Below, piece after piece: positions 19,190-29,047 of a stretch of 29,398 nucleotides of DNA; the stretch's first letter is position 1, and each line of letters opens with the position of its first letter. This DNA is from Chara braunii (Eukaryota > Streptophyta > Charophyceae > Charales > Characeae), in assembly GCA_003427395.1 (NCBI GenBank), contig BFEA01000294.1, positions 1,167,605-1,197,002 on the forward strand, read 5' to 3'. Position numbers and translations under genes: made by a program. The notes beneath the pieces are model-generated. The model was not told where the DNA came from. It saw only the letters and a list, made by a program, of their open reading frames with translations, and made no database searches.

Positions 19190-20078
19190 TACCCTCCTTG
19201 GCTGCATCCGTCGACCCCTCCCTGTCCTCTCATACGAGATTTGAGATCCACATCCTCGGCCTACTGTAAATACCCTTGTGAGATCATCCGCTTCTCTGCT
19301 TCCGACCAGGTCACTTCCTTGCCTCTCACTTCATTCCTTCCTGTTGCCGCCACAGAATATTCTTCCTTCCTTCCTTCCTTCCTGTTGGCGGCACTAGATA
19401 TTCTTCATTCGCTGCCTTTTACCATCCCTTCATTGTTACGCCTTGTCCTGGGCAACTCGAGTTCCCTACCATCCTCCTCCTTTTTTTAAACATGCGCAGA
19501 GCCTGCTAGGAGTGGTGACAAGAGCACCCACTCCTAGCAACTCAGCTTGTGACTCCAATCTATTGGTGGGGAGTAACACCTGCTGGAAAGCGGGTCCAGC
19601 GTCCCTCCAACTTTCTTCCCCCTCCCTCGTCTCGTCTTCCATTTCACTCCAATCCCCCTCTTTCTGTTATCCGCAGATCACTTGATTTCCTCTCTCCCAT
19701 CCCTCCCCTTTTTCTTTTTTTCCTTTTTTCAATCCCCTCTCTTCCATCCTCGAGAGCTACGGAGGGTTGTTTCGCCGAGACACCGGGACCTCCGCTTGTC
19801 CATCCACAATGTCATTCCTTCTTTTTTTTGGGGGGGGGTGATCCTTAAAATGTTATGGAAACGCCCAATTTCATCCTTAACCCTTCCCTGTCCACCGAGT
19901 CCACTCTTCTTTTTTTTCTTTTTCGCCGTCCTACAGAATCCTGCCCACTCTAGTTTCCCTCCCATTCTTTCCCTCTCCTTGTCTCCTCTTCCACTTCACT
20001 GCAATCCTCTTCCTGACTATTCGCATCCTCAAGACGTGCAGAGGGTTATTCGTCTGGTACCTGAATCCTGGCGCTTGT
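19190..20078. other. No recognisable gene; pyrimidine-rich
   Basis: C/T-rich sequence with many CTTCC and CCCT runs makes plus-strand frames open by composition. Segments near 19620 and 19973 (TCTTCCA(T/C)TTCACT) are related, suggesting another old duplication of roughly 350 bases. Confidence 0.5.
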
Positions 20079-20292
20079 CCCAAAAACACACACTTCCATC
20101 GATTGTCATTTCCTCTTCCTCAAACGTAACGCAGCCAGGGAGGATTAACTGCCGGTGGCTTCAATTCCATCAGATAGCTGCTTCACCCAAAAACACACCC
20201 TGCCATTGATTGTCATTTCCCTTCCTCGTTGCATACGACAGCCAGGGAGGATTGACTGCCAGTGGCTCTAATTCCATGAGAAAGCTTCTCGA
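20079..20292. repeat. 107-bp tandem duplication
   Basis: Copies at 20079-20185 and 20186-20292 share CCCAAAAACACAC, GATTGTCATTTCC, CAGCCAGGGAGGATT and TAATTCCAT/TCAATTCCAT in order. Confidence 0.9.
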
Positions 20293-20432
20293 CCTCTCAA
20301 TCCACCAGCCCCATGCTACATGGAAAATGTACCTTCAGGTCCATGCGGTGGGAGACAGAGAGGGACCAGGAAGGTCTTCCTACCGGCTGTAGAGGGGCCC
20401 ACAGTGAGGAAAATTTTGAGTGTGCCGACTTT

Positions 20433-20650
20433 GGCAAATTCTCGCACTCAGAATTGCATGCCAAAACTTCTCGAAAAAACAGGGGATCACGAGTGCAGAT
20501 TTGCTGTTGATCTTCTGCTGGCAAAAGCTCCCGACTTTGACAAATTTACAAATTTTGAATTTCCACCTTTTTTTTGTGGCAAATTCTCACACTCAGAATT
20601 GCACGCCAAAACTGAAAGAAATCAGCGGCATAGATTTGCTGCTGATTTTC
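20433..20650. repeat. Two ~30-bp direct repeats, 145 bp apart
   Basis: GGCAAATTCTC(G/A)CACTCAG, followed by AATTGCA(T/C)GCCAAAACT, occurs at 20433 and 20578. Plus-strand frames over the repeat read GKFSHSELHAKT in both copies, but the frame as a whole shows no known domain. Confidence 0.85.
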
Positions 20651-20990
20651 CGGGAAAGATACCAGGAGAGAACAAAAAAATTCCGCTCGCAAAAGCTGCA
20701 CAGATTTTGCTCGCAGCTGCCACCGATACTTCGAAAAAGTTTCTGCTGCCAGCTGCTACCGATCGTCCGATTTTTCGAAGTGCTGAGGACTGATCGTTTA
20801 GTCCGATATGAACTTGTGCCGCTACCTATTACCTCTAGCTTTATCGCATGACACCAATATCCAGATGAACTCGCATCAAGTCGCTACCTATTTCCTTGAC
20901 TGTCATCCTTGCTAAGACACACGACTGCATTCACATGACGACCGGCACCTGGGTGGTTCCACTTCCATGAGCATTAGATATGCGACAGAT

Positions 20991-21185
20991 GCAGTCTTCA
21001 CTTGATACAAAGGCCATACACGTGCAGACATTTTCGACAGAATCTGGTTGCAAATATGGCAGGTTGGAAATATGGCAAGATCCAAATCTGAGACGCAGTC
21101 GGTCTTCACTTGATAGAAAGGCCATACACTTGCGGACGTTTTGGAAAGAATCTGGTTCGAAATACGGCCAGTTGCATATCAGAAA
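20991..21185. repeat. 108-bp tandem duplication
   Basis: GTCTTCACTTGATA(C/G)AAAGG starts at 20994 and 21102 and is followed by CCATACAC and AGAATCTGGTT in both copies. The copies are diverged. Confidence 0.9.
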
Positions 21186-21502
21186 GTCCTGGTGCGAGTG
21201 TGCCCGAAGAGAACAATAAAGGCCATCATTCATGACGTGGCTGTCAGAGGCCTTGGTAACCATCTACATACCAGGGCGGCCAGTGGTTGACCTGTGAATA
21301 CGTCATCTGCATCTGTGCCCGTGGGCCATGCTTAACTTCTCTGCATCCCATCCATCCAAAACTTCAAAGTGCTGCAACCAGACAGGGTAGATAGACTAGC
21401 ACTGGTCCTTGCCCAAGGATGGCGAATGCAAACTGCAAATTTTCGAAACTGTGGAAAATTTCATGGTTTTCCCAGTGAGCATCCTTGTTCACATAGCTAC
21501 CA
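21186..21502. other. No recognisable gene
   Basis: Mixed sequence with an AATAAA word at 21215 but no coding region upstream that it could serve. Confidence 0.45.
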
Positions 21503-21827
21503 GATCCATAACTCGTTTATACAAGGGCTCTCCTCTCAGCATTCTTGCCACTTCATCTCTGAATACCATCATCATTCTCGCACAATCTCATGAACCATTC
21601 CTCTTTTAGAAAATTATTACAATGTCGAGTCGCAGTTCACCGTGCTGCGCGCCCCCCCTCCAACGAGATCCATAGCTCGCTTACACAAGGGCTCTCCTCT
21701 CAGCATTCTTGCCGGTTCATCTGTGAATACCATCATCATTCTCACACAATGTCATGAACCATTCCTCCTCTAGGAAATTATTACGATGCCGAGTCACAGG
21801 TCGCTGTGCTCCCCCCCCCTCCCCTGC
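21503..21827. repeat. 164-bp tandem duplication
   Basis: GATCCATA(A/G)CTCG begins the copies at 21503 and 21667. Shared inner text includes CAAGGGCTCTCCTCTCAGC, ATACCATCATCATTCTC and CATGAACCATTCCTC. Both copies end in a C-run. Confidence 0.92.
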
Positions 21828-22174
21828 ACATGAGCCATACTCACCATCCAGGTGATTAAGACTAACGATCATATCATTGCAAGACTCTGAAGTCTTCCAG
21901 GCAACTCTACTTCCATCAGTCAGGTGTCTCACCAGGCGTACTCTTTGTTTCCCTGCTCACACAATCCTCAGAGCCCTGAGAAAGGGCATCCTGAATAAAG
22001 GGTCATTCTTGTACTTCCAGTATGGGGTTCCTCTCCCTTCTGCAGCTTTTGCCGCTCTTTGACTTTCACATACTGGTTTCAGTCATGACCTCATCGAGAG
22101 TGATGTTGCACACTTTCACACCATCCTTGACTGAGATATGAACATGGTCCGTCTGACCAATCGAAGAGCCTGAT

Positions 22175-22426
22175 TCAAGGTTCATTCTCAAAGGGCAGCA
22201 AGGAGACCGGTAGGATCTGTGATACGCAGTTGTTAACCAGGGCACGGAGAAAGCAGGGGCTGTGGCGGCAAAGAAGGTGGCCATGACACTGCAGTTTTGC
22301 AAGGAGGTAAGTTACCAAAATGCTCATTCTGCAAGCCGTGCACCACCGCCTCTGAAAGCTCAGGAACACATGATAGGAGTACGGACACCAACTCTTGCTG
22401 CCAGCAACCGCATCTCCTGCGTACAA
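22175..22426 (-). CDS. Possible exon(s) downstream of coiled-coil exon
   Basis: On the minus strand a pyrimidine tract and CACAG, then TGTACGCAG, precede GAGATGCGG. Two overlapping frames stay open: one gives AGDAVAGSKSWCPYSYHVF and continues to 22175, the other gives QELVSVLLSCVPELSEAVV and HGLQNEHFG before a GTAACT donor-like word. A donor-like AAAG|GTAAAG near 22530 in the preceding exon could splice here in phase with the first frame. A third open frame farther on reads TDHVHISVKDGVKVCN. I recognise no family. It could be 3' untranslated or intergenic sequence. Confidence 0.25.
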   Translation of the reverse strand: MYAGDAVAGSKSWCPYSYHVFLSFQRRWCTACRMSILVTYLLAKLQCHGHLLCRHSPCFLRALVNNCVSQILPVSLLPFENEP

Positions 22427-22507
22427 ACAGATACAACAAGCTGTGACAAAAAAAAGAAAAAAAAAGAAAACAGGCTGTGAAAATCACAGTTTCATCTAAA
22501 CCGGCAA

Positions 22508-23291
22508 TTAGCTCCTCCTGGCTTTACCTTTGCCTTTTGATGTTGCGACTTCCCAACCATGTTCCTCTGAATCCTCCTCCTGACCAGATCTGCCCTCTCC
22601 ACCGGAGTCGTCACTTTCTCCATCCCCCCATTCATACCATCTTGGAGAACTCTTCCCATGATTCTCTTCAGCTGCAGAATTGCCACCACAGCTACTTGCA
22701 TTCTTGGTAGCGTCCTCGTCACTGCTTTTTCCGCCCTTCACTGTCAGTGTTTTTTTGGCTGCACTGCCACACAAACCCCACTTGTCCACAAAAAGCTGTT
22801 CGGCGTCAACCAAACTTGCTGCTGCCATTCCAGTCACCAGTGCAGACAATTCGTTCGAGGAGAGCCCATCCTCATCGTCAATGTGGGACTCGCAGCCCTT
22901 TGAAGATCGACAGTGCTGCCTAGACGCTTGTGCCCACTGCATGTCTTTTGGGATGTCCTTGCCTCTCACTGATACGTCCTCCGCCGCTATCCACTCCTGG
23001 CTCCTTTCCTGGTGCTGTCCGTTCTCACTCGTTACCTCCGGCTTCCCGTTTCGATTCATTTCTCTCTGCCTCATCTCATGCTCAGCTTGTTCCACTTCCT
23101 CCAATCTCTTGGAGTACTTTTCGATCAACGCGGCTTTTTCTTTCTGGGCTCGATCACGTGCCTCGAGCAACTCTATGTCCAACCGCTTCTCTGTCTCTTG
23201 AAGGTCCATAACCAGCCTCTTCACATCCTCGTCGAAATCGACACCTGCCTGCATCTGTTGTTGCACACTTTTCCGTCTCCATGTCACCTCA
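22508..23291 (-). CDS. Coiled-coil / acidic protein, terminal exon of a host gene
   Basis: The minus strand is open for 260 codons after a good 3' splice acceptor (GCGTGTTTCAG, ending at 23292), so the exon probably starts at 23291 and not at the in-frame ATG 27 bases upstream. The exon reads EVTWRRKSVQQQMQAG, then a heptad-like coiled coil (residues ~22-75: LVMDLQETEKRLDIELLEA, EKAALIEKYSKRLEEVEQAE). A polar linker follows, then a segment GLSSNELSALVTGMAAASLV. The Ser/Gly/Asp/Glu-rich tail includes WYEWGDGESDDSGGEGRS and ends HGWEVATSKGKGKARRS. The stop is TAA at 22508-22510. Composition and the absence of stops over 780 bases argue for real coding. I cannot assign a family or function. Earlier exons would lie at higher coordinates, but I could not identify them with confidence. 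Confidence 0.6.
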
Positions 23292-23299
23292 CTGAAACA

Positions 23300-23877
23300 C
23301 GCATCAAGGATAACAAACACAGGTGAGGAGAGCAGTCAGGAAGAATAAGGTAGCGGCAGGATTGAGAATGGTGAGAAAAAGGTAGCGACAGGATTGAGAA
23401 GAAGGAACTGATACCCCGAAGAACGCGCTTGTATACCAGCCATGGAAACGAAGGCCAGGTCCAAGGTGAGTACAGGGGAGGTGGGCAAAATTCCAAGTAC
23501 CCAAATTTTGGCGATTTTAATTCTCACTTCCAGCGACAAAAAAATCTTAAAAATAATCAGGGATGTAGCACCGTAGATTAAGTCTCACAGGAACCATTAT
23601 GCGGCCTTGGCCCAGAACGCTGCCTTCACATGCATCAGTTTCTTCTTCAGGGTTATTCGAATTCTTTGGTGTTCTGCACTGTTTGAAATGTGTGTTTCTT
23701 GTCAGCATGAATATCTGAAGGATTTGGATCGAACCAGCCTATTGCAATCAGACTCGTCTCATTCACACTTTTCACGCGTGTAAACAGCAGCACAGCAAAC
23801 TGGCGACAGCGCACACACAGAACTCAGAGATATGGTGTCCAGATAAGAGTTCGCTTCCACTGGCTATGGCGACTCAA
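23300..23877. other. Likely intron or intergenic sequence
   Basis: This lies upstream (minus-strand sense) of the coiled-coil exon. A short repeat, GAGAA(T/G)..AGGTAGCG.CAGGATTGAGAA, occurs at about 23347 and 23380. A candidate minus-strand donor (GAAGTGAGAA near 23525) could pair with the acceptor at 23292, but the upstream exon was not identified. Confidence 0.4.
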
Positions 23878-24905
23878 CGCCCAACAACTCACTGTTCACA
23901 CACCGGATCACCCTGGATATCCCACACGCATCACTCTGAACACCCACACATCACACACACACACCAGCTACAGCTATGGCAGCCGTGACTGCCTCTACGC
24001 TATCGCTATGCTAAGCTCTCCTGGCCCACTTCGACTTCGGGCACACTGCAGACCTCCTCCCACAAGCCGCTGAGACAGCGCTTCCGCATGGCTTCCGCAG
24101 GAATGAATGAATAGCTGAGCGCGGCCTCTTGATTTATACTTCTGTGACTCGTTGGTCTGCCCTTTTTCCCTGGCCCACGGTGTACACAGTCCCAGACAGT
24201 ACTTGCTTGACTGGGCTGGACTGACTGGACTGGGACTGCTGACTCTGCACGGTGGACTTCCACCACTTGCCCACTTGCCTTGACCTACAGTGCGCTGACT
24301 CCGAAAGGCCACTTCCAGAAACATCTACTTGGCCTTTCGGTACTGTAGCAGCTACGACTCTGCCCTTTCAGGTAAGTAGCAGCTACGANCGCCCAACAAC
24401 TCACTGTTCACACACCGGATCACCCTGGATATCCCACACGCATCACTCTGAACACCCACACATCACACACACACACCAGCTACAGCTATTGCAGCCGTGA
24501 CTGCCTCTACGCTATCGCTATGCTAAGCTCTCCTGGCCCACTTCGACTTCGGGCACACTGCAGACCTCCTCGCACAAGCCGCTGAGACAGCGCCTCCGCA
24601 TGGCTTCCACAGGAATGAATGAATAGCTGTGCGCGGCCTCTTGATTTACACGTTTGTGACTCGTTGGTCTGCCCTGTTTCCTTGGCCCACGGTGTACACA
24701 GTCCCAGACGGTACTTGCTTGACTGGACTGGGCTGGAGTGACTGGACTGGGACTGCTGATACTGCACGGTGGACTTCCACCACTTGCCCACTTGCCTTGA
24801 CCTACAGTGCGCTGACTCCGAAAGGCCACTTCCAGAAACATCTACTTGGCCTTTCGGTACTGTAGCAGCTACGACTCTGCCCTTTCAGGTAAGTAGCAGC
24901 TACGA
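23878..24905. repeat. 511/516-bp duplication meeting at a single N
   Basis: Copy 1 (23878-24388) and copy 2 (24390-24905) run from CGCCCAACAACTCACTG to GTAGCAGCTACGA. The single N at 24389 sits exactly between them. I count about 14 substitutions and one 5-base insertion, roughly 3 percent. The exact coincidence of both copy ends with the N suggests two contig ends of one locus (alleles or paralogues) that were not merged. A true tandem duplication or a pair of LTRs is less likely. Confidence 0.92.
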
Positions 24906-25204
24906 CTTTGACCGTCCGGAAAGTCTACAGCTAAGACCTCTGGACTCTCTAGACTCCTACCCGACAGGTCAACAGTTCGAATCCCCTATACCCTGTAACC
25001 TACGACGACCTACCTACCACTGGCAGTCCTACAGGTCGTGGGTTCAACTCTACGGGTTGACACAGGTACTGTACACAGGTAAGGTGGGGACTAGGGATCG
25101 AGCCCTGGGATCTGCATCAGCTACTGCGAACTGGTGAAGACCGTTTCACTCCCGCTGGCCAAAATTCGAGGTCCTCCGAGAATATTTCAGTCCAAGGCAG
25201 GACC
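24906..25204. other. tRNA T-arm-like words; no complete tRNA
   Basis: Three segments resemble tRNA T-arms or B boxes: AGTTCGAATCCCC (~24975), GTGGGTTCAACTC (~25040) and GGGATCGAGCCC (~25095). No matching acceptor, D and anticodon arms can be folded around them. They may be tRNA-derived (SINE-like) remains in the 3' region of the retrotransposon. Confidence 0.3.
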
Positions 25205-25430
25205 TTAACCTTTTCTGTCCCTTTCGTAGGCCTTGACTATATCGGGAGCTGTTTCTAGAAGTTTAGTTCTAGTGAACCACCGGTCATCTTCTGGTTCCTG
25301 ATATGCAAATCTGACTTTATACTGTTTTTGAGGACGACCTCGACCTCCTGTTCTAAGCACGTCTTCACCTACAATGCTGTCAATGTCGTATCTCCCATCC
25401 ATGTCGGGAGGGATCATGGAACGTCTAGAT
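25205..25430 (-). pseudogene. Retrotransposon chromodomain and C-terminus
   Basis: The frame reads IPPDMDGRYDIDSIVGEDVL, then RTGGRGRPQKQYKVRF, AYQEPEDDRWFTRTKLLE and TAPDIVKAYERDRKG before TAA. The pattern 'Y.id.Iv....r.....qYkVrf...p..d.W.....L' is the chromodomain fold that ends chromoviral integrases and directs integration to chosen chromatin. One tryptophan of the aromatic cage (DRW) is visible. The upstream integrase is missing. The frame starts in SRRSMIPP immediately at the deletion junction, with ATGA overlapping the protease-frame stop. Confidence 0.75.
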
Positions 25431-26150
25431 GGAGTGTGGCCTCTGCTGCCTCTCCCCAGTCCATACCTAGGACTATGTCAAACGGGGGGCTATCCTCTAC
25501 GAGGAGAGTCAGGGAATGGAGAACTTTCTCCACTTTCCCATCCTTTTCTAGGCGGAAATACGCCTGGACTCCCTCTACATACTCTTCTACTCTCATGGTG
25601 TGATTGTCCGCGAGGATACTCACGATGGGGTCCGCTAATCTTTGGACTTTTAGTTGCAACTTCAGCTTCTGTAGAGCCTTCCTACTAATAAAACTACGAG
25701 TGGCTCCACTATCCACTAAGGCGCCAACTCGGCCTCTAAAAATCTTTGTGTCTACTAATATAAGCTGCCCCTTATTCTCCTTTTTCATCTTGGCCCAGGC
25801 GAGCATCCTCTCCTTCAATTCTTCAGCCACACCTGTGAAGGAGGTGTCTAGAGAGACTCTAACACCAGCAGTCTCTGGACAGCCATCTAGACACCGGCCT
25901 GCAACCTCTGCCATAGGCACATGTGGTGTGGGAGTCTCCTGCCGGCTAGCGCTGCTTTCCACACATGGCCTTATGGTAGGGGCAGTTGCTACCCCTACCG
26001 GCGGCTGCCTTTTGGCCCCTTCCTCCTGCTTGGCGATTTCCTCCTCTGCCGCCAACCCCTTTATCGCCCTGAGAACGGTTCCCTGAGGCCCTGCCCCCTT
26101 GGCCCTAGCCTCGTCCTCCTCCTTGCGGCCTCCCTCCAGCCGCGACAGCA
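25414..26150 (-). pseudogene. Retropepsin-like aspartic protease with linker
   Basis: A Lys/Glu/Ala-rich linker (GGRKEEDEARAKGAG, GLAAEEEIAKQEEGAK) leads to KENKGQLILVDTKIFRGRV and GALVDSGATRSFISRKALQK. The DSG triad of retropepsins is encoded at 25713-25705. DNHTMRVEEYVEGV and the family motif PPFDIVLGMDWGEAAEA follow. After GMDW the frame carries on for only LHLDVP and stops at 25414, where reverse transcriptase would normally continue. The frame is shifted relative to gag at about 26140. The track-style start at 26178 is GTG and not a genuine start. Confidence 0.85.
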
Positions 26151-27839
26151 GCGTAAGTCCTCCCTTGACTCGCGCCACTGTCTTTGTCCTCTAACCCCCA
26201 CTCAATCTACTCGTAGGGGATCTCGTCAACACTACCTTCATTTAGAGTGAGGACAAGACTATCCTTAGTTTTAACTTGCCCTGAGATAGTGCGACCTTTC
26301 CATTGCTTTCCTTTGTCTAAGTCTTTGTGCTAGAAAGTGGAAGCTGACACCGACTTTGCCTCAAAAGCCACCACTTCGCGGCTAAGGGAATCATAAGTGG
26401 TGGCATGGTCTTCACTCTTCGCGAAGAAATGCCCTCGCAAGGCTTGGGGCATAGCCCGATAGACGAGGCTGACCCACTGGGCTTTGACCCGTGGTCAGGT
26501 ACAACCACTAATTCGTCCATTGTGCCCTTGAGTGCCCTGACACTCTTCCATTTACGAGAGTGGATTGTCTGAAGCCTATCTGAGGCCTTGACACTACGAG
26601 CGACATCAGCAAATCGCTCGCGCAGCAATTTCATGAAATTGACAAGGGGGGTGAACGACGAGTAGGCAACCGCATCATCATTGCAATTAGCAGAGCGGAC
26701 TAGGGATCTCGCGAAGCTGGCAGCCTCATCTCTAAGCGCATGAATTGCAATTAGCACGTGCTGATCCGGGGAGACCTGTTGCAAATGCACATAGGTCTTG
26801 ACGTTGGCCTCCCAATTGTCAAAGTCTCTTCCCTCTTTCGACTGTAGGAATCCGGGAACTTGACTTTGATTGGCTCCCTGCGAGGACGTGCCTCTTCCTC
26901 CTTAGGAGCTGTCAGCTTGACACCTTCAATGGCGCCCACGCAAAATCGTTCTGTCTTCTCGAGGCGATGGTTCACCTCGGACCCTACTGCACCTACCAGT
27001 TCGCGGGCAAAATCCCGAAATCCCATCCACATCGAGCGCACGACCATATCCTGACTTCTACTAAACTCATATTGTTCTCCCTGTACCCGGGCCAAGCGAT
27101 CAACACTCTGGGCAATGACCTCCACCTTTCGTTGGAGATCCACCTGGGCGGTCAACTGTTCTTTTAGGTTCTTCACCTGCTCTAATTCTTTGGCCGCCTC
27201 ACTTGCCGCATCCACTCTCCTCTTCTTTTCCCTCATCATCCTGAGCCTCCACTCCATCTTTTTCTCATCCTCCATCGCTTGCCGCTTCAGGGAATCTTCC
27301 TCTGCATCCCATTCTTTCATGGCGGTCTCCTGCTCATCCTTGGGGATATACATGGCAACCTCCTCTTCTCCCAAAGACAAGTTGGCAACCCATTCTGAAA
27401 TCCTTTTTTCCATTTCATCATTTTTACTCCCACTGTACTGCCCTTGTTGCTCTGTCCTCCTTTCCAACGGCTGCTCGTCTTCCTCCTCCTCCTCTTCCAC
27501 CTCTTTTAACTTCGCTTCTTCTTCTTTCTTCAACCTCTCCTTCTCTCTGGCCATCTCCCCCTCAATCTTCTTCAATTTCGCCGCCTGCGCCTCCAACAAG
27601 GCCTTCTTCTTGGCCTCCTCTCTCCTCTCCTTCAGGATTGCGGTGGCCTTGGCCTCTTCTTCAGGTGTGTAGGGGTGTGTGGTCGTACCACCCTTGGTCT
27701 CTACCCTACACGAAAACGTGTTCCAGAATCCCACCGGAAACATGAAACGCCAAAGGGTCCCCCAAAGGGAGAACCCAACGAGTAAACCATACATGGGGTA
27801 GTCATCCATGGTGATAGGTGCACGACAGGACAGTCCCAC
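26151..27839 (-). pseudogene. Retrotransposon gag, frame-broken
   Basis: The N-terminal part (27839 to about 26850) is a long charged coiled coil. It reads HPYTPEEEAKATAILKERR, EEAKKKALLEAQAAKL, KKIEGEMAREKERLKKEE, then EEEEEEDEQPLERR, EMEKRISEWVANLSLGEEE, and MWMGFRDFARELVGAVGSEV. It ends PIKVKFPDSYS. A frameshift near 26850 leads to DFDNWEANVKTYVHLQQVS and PDQHVLIAIHALRDEAASF, the helical core seen in plant retrotransposon gag proteins. A second shift near 26490 gives AQWVSLVYRAMPQALRGHF and SLSREVVAFEAKSVSASTF, followed by TAG at 26332-26330 and another TAG at 26209-26207. No zinc knuckle was seen. The ATG at 27839 may be upstream of the true start, since VETKGGTTTHPYTPEEE is the recognisable beginning. 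Confidence 0.82.
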
Positions 27840-28071
27840 TCCTCACCACTTAGACCAACCCGCAAACTCACTGACAGACTCTCTACGGACCACAGGGTAG
27901 AACCCTCTCAGCTATGGTCACTAGCCTAGACCTACTCTAAGGCTGTCACTACTGAACCAGTGGCTGATCTGGAGGCCTTTTAAGGAGATCCCCCCAACTC
28001 CTCAAGAATTCTTTAACGTCGCAGACAGGACGGCGTGATCAGCTTAGTTCTTACCTGTCGCACTGCCCACT

Positions 28072-28420
28072 ACTCAGCTTTTCAAGCCTACCGTGCCACA
28101 CCGAGCAGCCCGCCGGTCTGTACCGGTCCTTGGGAGGGTTCGTATCCCCGGGACAGTCGAGTCGTCAGACACAGTCTTTAGCCTTACTTAGTCTGACAGG
28201 GGTTCGGGTCAACAAGGCCCTCAACACTTAGACTGCCTGTTGTTTCAGCCCACAACTCAGTCTTTCAGGCCCACCGTGCCATACCAACCGTGTCCAGCCG
28301 GTCAGCACCGACCTTTGGGAGGGTTATGCCCCCCAGGACAGTTGGATCTACCACAGTCTCAGCCCTACTAGATCCGGTAGGGGAGTGGTCAACCAGGCCT
28401 ATCTTTCATCCACAGAGTAC
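28072..28420. repeat. 182-bp tandem duplication upstream of gag
   Basis: ACCGTGCCA at 28090 and 28272, CTTGGGAGGGTT/TTTGGGAGGGTT, GGGACAGT/AGGACAGT and CAACAAGGCC/CAACCAGGCC recur in order. The position 5' to gag (minus sense) suggests a leader or LTR segment. Confidence 0.8.
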
Positions 28421-28558
28421 TATCACCTAGGACAGAAGAGACTCAATGCTGAAAGGAGAGACAAACAGACTCCGACTCAGCAAGTACCGTAGGGAGAGTG
28501 CACATCCACAGGGTGAGGGGATAGGCTAAGGGCTTGGCGAGATGTTACCAACTCCAAC

Positions 28559-28670
28559 TTGGTCAAAGTCTTGGTCAACGGCGCCGATCAACTCCTTGGT
28601 CAACGCTTGGTCAATGCGGTAAGACCTCAGTCAACCTTTCGATCAACGTCCGATCAACCTTCCAGTCAAC
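28559..28670. repeat. Degenerate ~12-bp repeat rich in TTGAC cores
   Basis: Nine (G/A)TCAA words fall within about 110 bases. On the minus strand they read TTGAC or TTGAT, and several are TTGACC. TTGAC is the core of the WRKY-factor W-box. The cluster lies upstream of the minus-strand gag, where an LTR promoter would be expected, but a simple degenerate microsatellite is equally possible. Confidence 0.55.
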
Positions 28671-28980
28671 TCTCCGCCTCGGCTATGGCTGTCGGCACCT
28701 TCCTCTTCGCCACCCTTGTCTCCTTCTCCCCCTCCTTCACCTTCTTCTTCCTTTCTATTTCTCTTTTTTTTTTTTTTTTTTTTTTGTCACCCTCGACTAT
28801 GTCTGTCTTCTTCTCCGATGTCCCTCCTTCCACACTTCTTCCTCTATCTCTCTCCTCGATCCCTCCTCTGTCCTCCTTCGTTACTCCGTGATGATGCTCC
28901 GCGGCTATGGCCGCTTCCTTCCTCCTTCGTGGGACTGCACAGCTCGCTTCATAGGTAAGTGACAACCAAACTTGTATCGC

Positions 28981-28983
<3 letters not shown>
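28671..28983. other. Pyrimidine-rich sequence with T22 and a donor-like site
   Basis: C/T-rich sequence, with a run of 22 T at 28764-28785 and an ATAG|GTAAGT word at 28951-28960. Plus-strand frames are open by composition. No gene is supported. Confidence 0.45.

Positions 28984-29042
<59 letters not shown>
28984..29042. repeat. (CT)n microsatellite at composition break
   Basis: A pure CT run separates C/T-rich eukaryote-like sequence from GC-rich bacterial-like sequence. Confidence 0.98.

Positions 29043-29047
<5 letters not shown>

Larger units (their letters stand above)
25205..27839 (-). mobile_element. Chromovirus-type Ty3/gypsy retrotransposon, internally deleted and decayed
   Basis: On the minus strand the order is gag, protease, chromodomain. 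Reverse transcriptase, RNase H and integrase, which normally lie between protease and chromodomain, are absent, with the junction at about 25430. At least three frameshifts and two stops break gag-pol, so the copy cannot be autonomous. Matching LTRs, a tRNA primer-binding site (such as TGGTATCAGAGC) and target duplications were not found. The 5' leader or LTR would lie above 27840 and the 3' side below 25205. The protein style strongly resembles elements common in Chara, which I infer from familiarity and not from a search. Confidence 0.85.

Noticed and set aside
22330-22400. Resemblance of YHVFLSF in a minus-strand frame to the start of a TIR domain
   Set aside because: Only seven residues agree and none of the following TIR motifs is present.
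22680-23201. Plus-strand 173-codon frame
   Set aside because: It is antisense to the coiled-coil exon and has no start context or domain.
23878-24905. The duplicated 511/516-bp segments as LTRs of the neighbouring retrotransposon
   Set aside because: They are adjacent with no internal region between them, and the sequence above 27.8 kb shows no matching copy.
27115-27672. Plus-strand 185-codon Ser/Phe-rich frame
   Set aside because: It is the complement of the Gag coiled-coil region, whose Glu/Lys codons give Phe/Ser/Leu codons on the other strand.
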